Positions 1 to 6,986 of a DNA stretch of 18,084 bases are shown piece by piece (the stretch's first letter is position 1; every line of letters starts with the position of its first letter). The notes under the pieces are model-generated. The model ran no database searches and had not been told where the DNA came from. It was given only the letters and a program-made list of their open reading frames with translations. Made by a program: the position numbers and the translations under genes. The DNA is from JAFGTF01 sp035527995 (GTDB lineage: Bacteria; Spirochaetota; B62-G9; DRHN01), in assembly GCA_035527995.1 (NCBI GenBank), contig DATKZJ010000109.1:1-18084 (forward strand). The letters are read 5' to 3'.

Positions 1-115
1 CGAGCTGGTGTTCCAGTATCGACTTATCGCCCACTGTTAGGAGACATTTGGGGAGGTTTTTTGTATAGGGTAATAGCCGCTTCGATGCGCCTGCTGCTAG
101 TATGACTGCTTTCAT
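1..115 (-). CDS. Sugar-phosphate/choline-phosphate nucleotidyltransferase, N-terminal fragment
   Basis: Reading the minus strand from an ATG at 115 gives 38 codons that run off the window edge. The start reads MKAVILAAGASKRLLPYT, followed by LPKCLLTVGDKSILEHQL. This is the GxG-type nucleotide-binding loop (AAGASKRL) and the PK...L lysine region of the NTP_transferase/MobA-like fold. Enzymes of this family join a sugar phosphate or phosphocholine/glycerol phosphate to an NTP in the cytoplasm. The wording LLPYTKNLPKCLL is closest to the LicC/choline-phosphate cytidylyltransferase-like and sugar-phosphate groups, but the substrate cannot be read from this fragment. It lies 186 bp downstream of the GT2 gene on the same strand. 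Only a weak GAG precedes the ATG. A cytidylyltransferase would fit the CDP-glycerol-type transferase at 2633, which is inference only. Confidence 0.8.
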   Translation of the reverse strand, partial: MKAVILAAGASKRLLPYTKNLPKCLLTVGDKSILEHQL

Positions 116-301
116 GAGCTCAAATTGAACATATTATTTTAGAATATATTGTTATCCGGTAGTTATATATACTAATAAATTAGCCAAAAGTTAAAAATAA
201 AATGACACCTCGTCTACAAGCCCGGCTGATTTCTTCGGATGGATCTCTTTATGAGGATATTGGAGGATCGAGTGGACTGTTGAATGTTCCCGGTTCTTTA
301 C

Positions 302-1024
302 TTAAAGCCTTCTCAGACGCAGGCTAATGCCGCATTTGATAAATTCCAGGATAGCCTTGTAGAGTTTCATTCCCGAGAATTCCGATTCCTTCCAGTTCAC
401 CGGTATCTCCTTTATCCTGAACCCCTTCTGCTCGGCAACGTATAAAAGCTCGCTCTCGAAAAACCAGTTTCTGTTTCTCACAATCGGCAGGATCTCCTTC
501 ACTACCCGCGGGCTCACCGCCTTGAACCCGCACTGGGCGTCGGTGTATGTCCGGGCGCCGAGTATTATCTTCATGAAAATCTTGTGATAGGAGACGGAGA
601 CGATCCTCCGCTTCAAAGACCGTTCCACCGTGGAATCAGGATGGTATCTCGAGCCGATGGCGATGTCGTACCCTGCTTTTATCATATCGACGAGGTGAGA
701 AAATCCCCTGATGTCGGTTGAGAGGTCGATGTCCATATAGGAGAGTATGTCGGCAGTGCTCCTGCTCCACGAATGGACTATGCCGCTGCCCTTGCCCGGC
801 CGTTCGGTGTAATCATATGTTATCCTCATATCCTGTCTGCCGAGCTTTTGGGCAAGCGAAATCACATTTTCTGCATTCGGCCCGTTTATGGCAAGGACGA
901 TTCTCCAGTCGTACTCTCGAAGCGCCTCCTCATAGTACTCAATCTGTTTTTGGATACTGTTCGGAATTTCAGTTAAGTTTCCGTGATATACGGGAAGCAT
1001 GATATCAACACGAAGCCTTTTCAT
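302..1024 (-). CDS. DPM1/GtrB-like family 2 glycosyltransferase without membrane anchor
   Basis: A 240-residue GT-A enzyme of the dolichyl-/polyprenyl-phosphate sugar synthase type. Such enzymes move a sugar from a nucleotide donor to a lipid phosphate at the inner face of the membrane. Visible motifs: the N-terminal DIMLPVYHG strand, MDIDLSTD at 97-104 (metal-binding DxD), GSRYHPDS near 124-131, QCGFKA at 164-169 and WFFESELL at 187-194. All are typical of DPM-like GT2 proteins. There is no C-terminal membrane pair, so it resembles soluble DPM1 rather than GtrB or ArnC, which carry two helices. The ATG directly follows the TAA of the upstream SDR gene (TAAATG). An AGGAG lies 6 nt before it, so translation is probably coupled. 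The sugar is unknown. The GtrA and GT-C genes further right supply the partner roles. Confidence 0.9.
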   Translation of the reverse strand: MKRLRVDIMLPVYHGNLTEIPNSIQKQIEYYEEALREYDWRIVLAINGPNAENVISLAQKLGRQDMRITYDYTERPGKGSGIVHSWSRSTADILSYMDIDLSTDIRGFSHLVDMIKAGYDIAIGSRYHPDSTVERSLKRRIVSVSYHKIFMKIILGARTYTDAQCGFKAVSPRVVKEILPIVRNRNWFFESELLYVAEQKGFRIKEIPVNWKESEFSGMKLYKAILEFIKCGISLRLRRL

Positions 1025-1921
1025 TTATAACTCCTGTGCAATCAATCTTTTTAATCCGGTTTCGAGGGGGGTGGCCGTGTATTTGAACAGTTTTACAGTG
1101 TCTGTTATATCATACTCCCTGTCTTCTGAAAGATTGTTGAGCTGTGTGGGAGTGAGAGGGGGGGAGGGTAAGAAAATATCAAGGATGTGTGCTATTGGCT
1201 TGAGCAGGGATATCGGAATTCGTACTACAGGTTTTGAGATCCTCAATGCCTTTAATACAGTAACCATAAAATCTTCATAGGTTACACTATCGGGTCCGGC
1301 AATTACATGGGTTCCGGTGATTTTCCGATGCAGTGAAGCTATGATCACCTGCAGGAGATCATCTATATATAGAAATTGAAACCTGTTCTTTCCATTTCCC
1401 AGAATCGGCGCCACCGGCAGTTTCTTTATGAGGGAGATCAGTCTGGACACATATTTTTTATCACCCGGTCCGTAGAGTATTGTAGGACGGAGTATTGTAT
1501 GATTTTTAAACTTTTTTACCTCTTTCTCTGCCATGGTTTTTGTCACTGTATAGATATCGCTAAGAGCATGCTCCGCATTTTCAGTGCTTATGTAGACAAA
1601 ATGTTTTATTCTGTGTTTCTCTGCGTGTTGGAGAAGGAGCTTCGTAAAAAGAACGTTTGCTGTATACATGGCTCTTTTCTTTCCATGGAGCATAGCAGCA
1701 CAGTGTACGACAGCATCAGCTGTTGATACTGCATCCTCTACTGCATTGTCTTCATAGCACTGAAAATACAGAACATTCGCCTTATCATCTGTAAACTCTC
1801 TGTCTCTTACCAGACAATTTATTTGATGAGATTTTTTGAGCTCATGCAGTAAGGTTTTTCCTAAAAATCCGTTTGCACCTGTGATGAGTATCCTTTTTAG
1901 TTCCATCTTTTCAGTATACAT
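1025..1921 (-). CDS. NAD(P)-dependent epimerase/dehydratase (extended SDR family)
   Basis: A 298-residue Rossmann-fold protein. The N-terminus has RILITGANGFLGKT (dinucleotide-binding GxxGxxG, about 10-23). HCAAM follows at 73-77, VYISTEN at about 109-115 (catalytic Ser/Thr strand), YTVTK at 124-128 (the YxxxK catalytic pair) and LRPTILYGPGD at about 144-154. These mark an extended SDR that would change a nucleotide-sugar or similar substrate in the cytoplasm; the exact reaction is not readable. It is slightly short for the family (usually 300-330). The start is uncertain. ATG 1921 has GGAAG immediately next to it, which is too close. ATG 1906 (MELKRILITG) fits family alignments and lies 15 nt from that GGAAG. 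It is the first gene of a two-gene operon with the GT2, behind a good promoter at 1947-1975. Confidence 0.88.
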   Translation of the reverse strand: MYTEKMELKRILITGANGFLGKTLLHELKKSHQINCLVRDREFTDDKANVLYFQCYEDNAVEDAVSTADAVVHCAAMLHGKKRAMYTANVLFTKLLLQHAEKHRIKHFVYISTENAEHALSDIYTVTKTMAEKEVKKFKNHTILRPTILYGPGDKKYVSRLISLIKKLPVAPILGNGKNRFQFLYIDDLLQVIIASLHRKITGTHVIAGPDSVTYEDFMVTVLKALRISKPVVRIPISLLKPIAHILDIFLPSPPLTPTQLNNLSEDREYDITDTVKLFKYTATPLETGLKRLIAQEL

Positions 1922-1946
1922 CTTCCAAGATTAGAGAGTCGAAAAT

Positions 1947-1975
1947 ATTTTAATTTGAGCTGTTTGAAATGTCAA
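1947..1975 (-). promoter_or_regulatory. Sigma70-type promoter of the SDR-GT2 operon
   Basis: On the minus strand TTGACA (perfect -35, 1975-1970) is followed by a 17-nt spacer and TAAAAT (-10, 1952-1947; 5 of 6). The predicted transcript start near 1940 is about 20-35 nt before the two candidate start codons. Seen directly; activity is inferred. Confidence 0.65.
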
Positions 1976-2388
1976 TCTCTTAAAGGGATTGACCAATAAA
2001 TGACTTCCCCCTAATACGGTTTTATCTCAGCTAAATGATTAACCAGTAGTATATTATATAAGTGTACTGTGAGAAAAGCGCTAAAACGTCCATTTCTTAC
2101 TATTTACAGAGGTTTGTGAAGAACGATAAGCTGAAGCAGTAAATGTATGGAAGACAAGAATGAGGAACTTTCTTGTACATGTATAAGGAATTAAGTATTG
2201 TAAAAGCAGGTCTCATGTTATACGAGGATCGGGCAGCCTGCGTTTTTTGGTCCCTAATCACAGATATCCCAAAGATCTTACTGGAGGATAGGGTAATAAA
2301 TAGCATACCCGAGTTCAATAAGCAAGAGCAACACTTGGGATAATATATTATCCTAAGTGTTCATGAAAAATACATATTGAAATAATAA
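1976..2388. other. AT-rich intergenic stretch, no convincing gene
   Basis: The sequence has many stops in all frames. The longest open stretch, about 72 codons on the minus strand at 2100-2318, has no SD and no family-like motif. The only clear structure is the 32-bp palindrome at 2330-2361. Together with the relic that follows, this looks like a site of past rearrangement. Base composition is clearly lower in GC than in the gene blocks on either side. Confidence 0.6.
2330..2361. repeat. 32-bp near-perfect palindrome
   Basis: AACACTTGGGATAATA is followed directly by TATTATCCTAAGTGTT. The two halves pair over 16 positions, with a single G/T mismatch (2337/2354), which is a G-U pair in RNA. 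There is no T-run on either side, so it is not a classical intrinsic terminator. It could be a protein-binding palindrome, a cruciform, or the end of a lost element. Confidence 0.8.
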
Positions 2389-2642
2389 ATGAAAGCAGGA
2401 GTTAAAAGGGTGGGGTTTTTGACTGGGCCAATTTTTCAGCCCCTAATGCCATAACCTCTGCTGTGTTTCCGATATTTTTTAATAAAATTACATCAAAGGG
2501 TGTCTATCTCCTCGCCTCCACAGTATGGCTCGGTTGTAAAAACAGCTTCCTCCTTATTGGGGGCGGGATTGTACTCACAGGGGCCAAGGAGTATATCGAG
2601 ATGGACGAGAAAAAGGAGCAGTACACAAAGATATGCTTTTAG
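2389..2642 (+). pseudogene. Relic of a UMF1-family MFS transporter (frameshifted, internally deleted)
   Basis: In the frame open from 2406 to the TAG at 2640-2642 the translation contains FDWANFSAPNAITSAVFPIFF. This resembles the first membrane helix of UMF1/Atg22-like MFS proteins, whose hallmark is a D-W/F-A-N-S start ending in a FPxxF-type motif. The likely start, ATG 2389 (MKAGVKRVG), is in another frame, so one base has been lost (or two gained) around the G4T5 run at 2412-2420. After the FPIFF motif only about 50 residues remain. They include one hydrophobic segment (SFLLIGGGIVLTGA) and a charged tail (EYIEMDEKKEQ), like a last helix plus cytoplasmic end. The roughly 400-residue body of a normal transporter is missing. 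The stop overlaps the first 10 nt of the next gene. Assignment rests on the DWAN...FPIFF pattern recalled from the family. Confidence 0.42.
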
Positions 2643-3787
2643 CAAGTACCAGAAAAATTATAACAGAGTTTTCTTATTTCGTCGTATCGACTTTAAGATA
2701 TTTGAAATTACGTAACGCTTTCTCTCCTCATGGTATAGTTGCAATTTCTTTGATAGATCCATGCTACGAACATTTTTATGAACCTATTGTTAAATCGTTA
2801 CTTGAGGATAAAAAATATACCGTGATCAGTTTTGGTAACGAGATGATGGGGCTGCCTGCATTTTCGAGATATACGCACTGGGTAATAAAAGAGCCTCTCC
2901 TCATTTTGTGTGTTGATGCGGAACTATATAGAAAGAGGAAAAGCCAGAGAAGGGTACAGATGTTTCATGGAATCGCATCATTCGGGCCTGTGTATGGGGA
3001 TGACCATCTGAGAAATTACGAGACCCTTTTTCTGCAATCCCCGATCATGTTTGACCAATTAAAAGAACAGCCGTATAAGTCGATCGCAGAGGAATATAAT
3101 GTTGCAATTTATAAGATAGGGGTGCCGAAGGTCGACGACCTTTTAGACGAAGGGCCCGTTGTAAAGAAAAAGGAGAAAACAATTTTTTACGGGCCCACGT
3201 ATCATGTGAAATATTCTTCGATTTTTAAATGGTATAAAACGGTACTGAGTGTTGCGAAAGACCTGGATCTGAACCTGATCATTAAACTGCACCCCAACCT
3301 TTATTTGAAAGATAGTTACAATTGTTCGGGAAAGATCGATTGGGTAGAAGCCTTGCAGGAGGAAGCCGACAGACTCGGGATTAAATTCTCTATGTTTGAG
3401 AGATCAATACCAAATGCCCGGTATAAAGAAGCATTTATAGAAGCAGACCTGATGATAACAGACGATTCAGGAATCGGGAGGGAGTATGTTCTTGCAACGG
3501 GAAAACCGATCATTTTCCTCGATGATAAGATAAAAATACCTCTTGGTGCAAATAAAGAGGATTATCTGCAGTATGAAGAGTTCAAGATCAGGGGGCGTAT
3601 CGGGCCCGTGGTTTTGAAAAAGGCCGATCTAAAACAGAATGTGATCGATCTTTTAAACAAGAACAGTTACAAGAAAGAGATCGAACAGTATCGGAAAAGT
3701 TTTATCTACCACCTCGGTAATTCATATAAATATATGCAAAAGGCTATTGATACGGAGTTCGCCATAATTAACGGAGAGAGAAAATAG
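2633..3787 (+). CDS. CDP-glycerol glycerophosphotransferase-like protein (TagB/TagF family)
   Basis: A 384-residue GT-B-like protein of the Glyphos_transf family. These enzymes move glycerol phosphate (or a related polyol phosphate) from CDP-glycerol to a glycan or lipid acceptor at the membrane. Visible signs: QMFHGIASFGP at about 109-119 (the conserved His of the HG motif), FYGPTY at about 185-190, IIKLHPN at about 216-222 (matching the K-x-HP motif) and ITDDSGIGREY at 275-285 followed by KPIIFLD (matching the SDxSS...E...KP region). It is mid-sized and lacks long extra domains. Start choice is poor: AAGGAG is 14 nt from ATG 2633 and lies inside the relic ORF, whose stop overlaps this start. 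It is AT-richer than most neighbours, which suggests a different origin. A cytoplasmic poly-alcohol-phosphate transferase role is inferred. Confidence 0.82.
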   Translation: MLLASTRKIITEFSYFVVSTLRYLKLRNAFSPHGIVAISLIDPCYEHFYEPIVKSLLEDKKYTVISFGNEMMGLPAFSRYTHWVIKEPLLILCVDAELYRKRKSQRRVQMFHGIASFGPVYGDDHLRNYETLFLQSPIMFDQLKEQPYKSIAEEYNVAIYKIGVPKVDDLLDEGPVVKKKEKTIFYGPTYHVKYSSIFKWYKTVLSVAKDLDLNLIIKLHPNLYLKDSYNCSGKIDWVEALQEEADRLGIKFSMFERSIPNARYKEAFIEADLMITDDSGIGREYVLATGKPIIFLDDKIKIPLGANKEDYLQYEEFKIRGRIGPVVLKKADLKQNVIDLLNKNSYKKEIEQYRKSFIYHLGNSYKYMQKAIDTEFAIINGERK

Positions 3788-3850
3788 TTAGGATGAGCGT
3801 GACTATAACCCACATGCCAAGTCAGTTTATTCCGGATCCAAATAGAAGGT

Positions 3851-3868
3851 AAATGTACCTATACATTT
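3851..3868 (+). terminator. Weak hairpin downstream of the CDP-glycerol-type gene
   Basis: AAATGTA-CCTA-TACATTT is a perfect 7-bp stem with a 4-nt loop. It runs into two more T residues, about 60 nt after the stop codon. The stem is AT-rich, so termination would be weak. Structure seen, role inferred. Confidence 0.35.
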
Positions 3869-4062
3869 TTCAATTAATAGTTATTCGTGCCTCAGAAATA
3901 TCTGCCCTTACCTACATTGGATTATTCATCCGGAACTAATGGAGTCAAGTTGTCATTGTCCATGTTTAGGCGGGCTGTCTATTCTTAGAAATGTGTTGCA
4001 TTTTAATAGCCTCTACAATACATTAAAGCACTCAAAGAGCATTGATATTGGGCTGTAAATAT

Positions 4063-4070
4063 GGGGGGGG
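4063..4070 (+). repeat. G8 homopolymer before the gtrA-like start
   Basis: ATG (4061) followed by a run totalling eight G, 20 nt before the chosen start. At present ATG 4061 is out of frame. One added G would bring it into frame with the membrane protein. Confidence 0.7.
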
Positions 4071-4089
4071 AAAGGAAGCAGTTAAAAAG

Positions 4090-4485
4090 ATGAAGCTCAA
4101 GATTCGCGGCAGCCTGCTTATTATTCAGGGATACAAGTTCATCCTTGTAGGCATCCTCAATGCGGTCATAGGGCTCGGAATCATCTACTCTACGTACAAC
4201 CTCCTCGGATTGAACTACAAACTGGCGAACGTGCTGGGTTATGGGTGCGGGATCGTGAACAGCTTCATCTGGAACAGGAGGTGGACGTTCAGGTCGAAAA
4301 AGAACCCTAAACCGCAGATTCTCCTCTTCTTTCTCATGTTCGGAGTATCCTACGGCCTCAACCTGCTCGTTACCATAATCTGTGTCGAGAAACTCGGGCT
4401 GATTCCCAATCTTGCGCAGCTTGCGGGGATTTTCTGCTATACTGTATCCAACTTCTTCGGCAACAAGTTCGTCACCTTCAGGTAA
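4090..4485 (+). CDS. GtrA-like small membrane protein (lipid-linked sugar flippase family)
   Basis: About 131 residues with four hydrophobic segments, the usual size and layout of GtrA-like proteins. These are proposed to flip polyprenyl-phosphate-linked sugars across the cytoplasmic membrane. Family-typical wording: YKFILVGILNAVIGLGIIY at the start, NVLGYGCGIVNSFIWNRRWTF in the middle and YTVSNFFGNKFVTFR at the end. I chose ATG 4090 (MKLKIRGS), with AAAGGAAG 11 nt before it, over the in-frame TTG 4042, which lacks an SD and would add a non-family leader. It converges on the GT-C gene, leaving 24 bp between stops. Its expected partners are a polyprenyl-phosphate sugar synthase (GT2 at 302-1024) and a GT-C transferase (next gene). 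Confidence 0.87.
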   Translation: MKLKIRGSLLIIQGYKFILVGILNAVIGLGIIYSTYNLLGLNYKLANVLGYGCGIVNSFIWNRRWTFRSKKNPKPQILLFFLMFGVSYGLNLLVTIICVEKLGLIPNLAQLAGIFCYTVSNFFGNKFVTFR

Positions 4486-4506
4486 CGTCGTCACCTTCAG
4501 ATGACG
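4469..4506. repeat. 19-bp imperfect tandem duplication across the gtrA-like stop
   Basis: Unit 1 (4469-4487) and unit 2 (4488-4506) share TCGTCACCTTCAG and the trailing ACG; they differ at two positions (17 of 19 identical). Unit 1 encodes the last residues and the stop of the GtrA-like protein. Unit 2 is a non-coding copy in the gap between convergent genes. Confidence 0.8.
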
Positions 4507-4509
4507 TAC

Positions 4510-6132
4510 TCACTTTTCGATGATCCGTCCGAGGTTCCATATCTTGCCGTTCATCAATACATCGAACGATTCGAACATGGACAGGATCTTATCGGTGTCC
4601 TCCCTGTAGAACATCACGTACGTACCCTCAGCGATACCGCCGGACGCTTTTCTGAACGCGTCGAGAGAGCCGTACTGCGTGCTGTTCATCTTGAGGTACC
4701 ATATCGTCGCCGTGGTCTTGCTTCCTTCATTGACCCTGTTTGTGCTCACCACTACAAAGGATGAGGGGTCGTCGTATACTATGCTGCCGAACCTCTTGAG
4801 GTCAGGGTTGAAGTCGAGAGGGACTGTGATTGCCGTCTCTACGGCGAAAGCAATGAAAAAGACAGTTGCGAGAAAAAACGGTTTTCTCCCCACGGAGTCT
4901 TTGCCGAGGTAGAATATTACACTCGTCAGTACCAGCACTGCATATGCGGCGATGAGGCCTATCACTACGTCTCTGTATGTAGGGTATGTGTCTGCGAGAG
5001 TGGCGAAAGCGTAGACAAAGACGGCGATGATGACGGTTCCGAACGCAGCTACCATGAGAAAGAAGCTTTTCTTTCTTATCCCGTCGAGAACCCTCCCGAG
5101 TATGATACTTACCGCAGGAATCATCGTCATGCTCCAGTGGAGCCAGTGCCCCTCGAGGAGGGAATACCCGAAGAGAATGACGAGAAAGTAGATCGATACG
5201 ACCCTGGAATGGCCGCCCCACAGGATCTCACCGGCCGAGTGCCCGCTATTTTTACGGCCGAAGAGGAAGAAGAGGCCTGGTGTAAAGGGCATCAGGAAAA
5301 GGAAGAGAACGACTGCGTAGTAGGCGATCCCGTACGGCAGACGCAACAGAAGGGAGCCGATGCCGATATTGCCACCGCTGTAGAACCTCTGGATGAGATT
5401 GACGCGCAGGAAGGATTCCAGGAACACTTCGGGGATCGTTCTGTACACATAGATGAAATAGGGGGCAGCTATTCCTACACTTATCACGAGCATCAGCACG
5501 AGATAGGGGAGGAGTGCCCACCTTCTGTCTGTGAGAATAAAAATGAAAAGTACCGCTGGAATAACCATTCCGAATATAGACTTTGTCAGGAATACGATAC
5601 CGTTGAGGACCGCAGCCAATAGAAGCCAGGAAGACCGTTCGCTTATTCCCCGTATGAGAAAGAAGAGCGTGATGAGGAGCGAGGCGACGAGGAGCGAGTC
5701 GGTCGCCACCTGGTGAGTCGAGGCGTACACCTGGATAGAGCAGAGGTAGATGAACGCGGCGATCACCCCGGCCCCTGTTCTTGAGAACACCTTCCGGGAT
5801 ATGAACAGTATCATAAAGGCTGAGATTATGCTTGCGACGGCTGAGGGCAGTTTTGCCGTAAAATCGGAGACGCCGAAAAGCCTGTAGGATGTTAGGATCC
5901 CCCAGAACAGCATAGGAGATTTGTGAAACCACGCTTCCCCGTCCTTGTACTGGATGAGCCAGCTGCCTTTTTCGAACGTCTCTCTTGCGACCCTCGAGTA
6001 GAGGACCTCATCGATATTCTGGAGCGAGCCGTTCAGCCCGGTCAAAGCAATGGAGCAGACGAGGATTCCGAAAAGGATCCAGAAAACAGGTTTCCGGTCG
6101 GTGATGTAGTGTTTGAAAAAGCTCTCGGTCAC
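4510..6132 (-). CDS. ArnT/PMT-like GT-C glycosyltransferase (GT39/GT83 type)
   Basis: An integral membrane transferase of about 540 residues. Roughly 12 hydrophobic segments are followed by a soluble C-terminal part of about 95 residues. The first outer loop holds QNIDEVLYSRVARE, with the D-E pair that is catalytic in ArnT/PMT enzymes. HKSPMLFW about 30 residues later matches the KPPL-x-YW-like motif of this superfamily. Such enzymes use a polyprenyl-phosphate sugar on the outer face of the membrane. I set the start at GTG 6132 because AGGAGG lies 5 nt before it. A longer in-frame TTG at 6147 sits on the SD itself and lacks one of its own. Acceptor (lipid A, protein or glycan) unknown. The C-terminal domain could bind it. 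Confidence 0.88.
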   Translation of the reverse strand: MTESFFKHYITDRKPVFWILFGILVCSIALTGLNGSLQNIDEVLYSRVARETFEKGSWLIQYKDGEAWFHKSPMLFWGILTSYRLFGVSDFTAKLPSAVASIISAFMILFISRKVFSRTGAGVIAAFIYLCSIQVYASTHQVATDSLLVASLLITLFFLIRGISERSSWLLLAAVLNGIVFLTKSIFGMVIPAVLFIFILTDRRWALLPYLVLMLVISVGIAAPYFIYVYRTIPEVFLESFLRVNLIQRFYSGGNIGIGSLLLRLPYGIAYYAVVLFLFLMPFTPGLFFLFGRKNSGHSAGEILWGGHSRVVSIYFLVILFGYSLLEGHWLHWSMTMIPAVSIILGRVLDGIRKKSFFLMVAAFGTVIIAVFVYAFATLADTYPTYRDVVIGLIAAYAVLVLTSVIFYLGKDSVGRKPFFLATVFFIAFAVETAITVPLDFNPDLKRFGSIVYDDPSSFVVVSTNRVNEGSKTTATIWYLKMNSTQYGSLDAFRKASGGIAEGTYVMFYREDTDKILSMFESFDVLMNGKIWNLGRIIEK

Positions 6133-6311
6133 GTTACCCTCCTGCAAAGGTCATTGGGCTTATGCGGGGAGCACCTAATCCCCTGGGCCCGTATGTGCCA
6201 AAAAACGGGTTTATCCGTATACATACCAGGATAACCGGCCGGCCTCTCCGCCAAACCGATGAGAACTGCTGCCTTTGTTTTCTATACTCAGTATTTGGAT
6301 CTTCACCACAG
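6133..6311 (-). other. Gap with two tiny ORFs between methyltransferase and GT-C genes
   Basis: On the minus strand GGAGG is followed 7 nt later by GTG-GTG-AAG. This opens a 32-codon ORF (6309 to the TAA at 6211) that begins VKIQILSIENKG. A second ORF starts at ATG 6224 in another frame (MYTDKPVFWHIRAQG). Its TGA at 6131-6129 overlaps the GTG of the GT-C gene (GTGA), the layout of translational coupling. Joined by one frameshift they would make a single product of about 60 residues. I recognise no family. It may be a decayed small gene, a leader, or chance. Confidence 0.3.
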
Positions 6312-6911
6312 TTATCCCTCCACCGAGCATGCCATCGTGGAATGCAGGTAGACTCCGGGGAATGTCCTGAAAAACCTCGTGTCCTGCACCCGCAGTCCTG
6401 CCCTGACCGCAAGTTCCTGCTGCTGTCGGACGGTCCTGAAATGCTTCCCCCTGTCGAGCCTGTATAGAATTCCGGAAACGGGGTTTCGTTGAGGGACCGC
6501 ATCGTGGATGATGACGAGCCTCTCCGCAGATCGTCGCATACTGCTGAGTATCTCTACGACCTCGGGGTCGGAGAAGTGGTGGATCGAGTTGATGATGATT
6601 GCGGCGTCGAACCGATCTGTGAGATCGAGGCGCGAGGCATCCATGACCATGAACGTCTTACTTTCGTCCTTGTAGTTCCTATTACAGTACGAGATGAACG
6701 ACGGATTGTAATCGATGCCAAGGTACTTGCCAGGGGCGATTCTGCTCGCAACGCCGCAGCCGCAGGCGACATCGAGAATACTCGTGACGCCGTACTCTTC
6801 GATAAGCCGCTTGAGGTACCTCATCTGACCTCCGTCGAGAATTCCCCGCATAAACAGGAAAATCCTCGGGATGTTCAATATGTCGTGGAAGAGGTCGCTT
6901 TTGTCGGCCAT
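6312..6911 (-). CDS. Class I SAM-dependent methyltransferase
   Basis: About 199 residues from ATG 6911. The SAM-binding Rossmann motif I is SILDVACGCGVASRIAP (about 44-60). GIDYNPSF follows (acidic residue at the end of strand 2), then VMDASRLDL (motif II-like) and INSIHHFSD after strand 4. It would methylate a small molecule, sugar or lipid; the acceptor is unknown. In-frame starts exist at TTG 6956 and ATG 6923. TTG 6956 lies upstream of the predicted -10 at 6941-6946, so it would not be transcribed from that promoter. No start has a good SD. It precedes the GT-C gene on the same strand after a 179-bp gap, so decoration of the same glycan is plausible but not shown. Confidence 0.85.
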   Translation of the reverse strand: MADKSDLFHDILNIPRIFLFMRGILDGGQMRYLKRLIEEYGVTSILDVACGCGVASRIAPGKYLGIDYNPSFISYCNRNYKDESKTFMVMDASRLDLTDRFDAAIIINSIHHFSDPEVVEILSSMRRSAERLVIIHDAVPQRNPVSGILYRLDRGKHFRTVRQQQELAVRAGLRVQDTRFFRTFPGVYLHSTMACSVEG

Positions 6912-6940
6912 ACCGCCCCGCATCTGGTGCTTTCGCAGGT

Positions 6941-6969
6941 AATATAGTACCGGCAAAACGTATTTGAAA
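6941..6969 (-). promoter_or_regulatory. Candidate promoter of the methyltransferase gene
   Basis: Minus-strand TTTCAA (6969-6964), 17-nt spacer, TATATT (6946-6941; 5 of 6 for -10). The -35 is poor. It faces away from the plus-strand promoter at 6987, so the 137-bp gap is a divergent control region. Confidence 0.4.
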
Positions 6970-6986
6970 GCTTTTTCATCTCACAA

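Larger units (their letters stand above)
3788..4089. other. Intergenic stretch without a gene
   Basis: AT-rich, with no ORF of note. It holds a short hairpin at 3851-3868 behind the CDP-glycerol-type gene, a weak promoter-like pair (TTGCAT at 3996, 17-nt spacer, TACATT at 4019) and a G8 run just before the gtrA-like start. A TTG at 4042 is in frame with the next gene but has no SD. Confidence 0.55.

Noticed and set aside
2073..2084. AAAAGCGCTAA shared with 14207-14217 as a dispersed repeat
   Set aside because: Eleven bases in two places, one at a gene end with a T-run on the other strand, is not enough to call a repeat family.
2100..2318. A 72-codon minus-strand ORF in the AT-rich gap
   Set aside because: No SD, no recognisable motif, and AT-rich sequence where such ORFs are expected.
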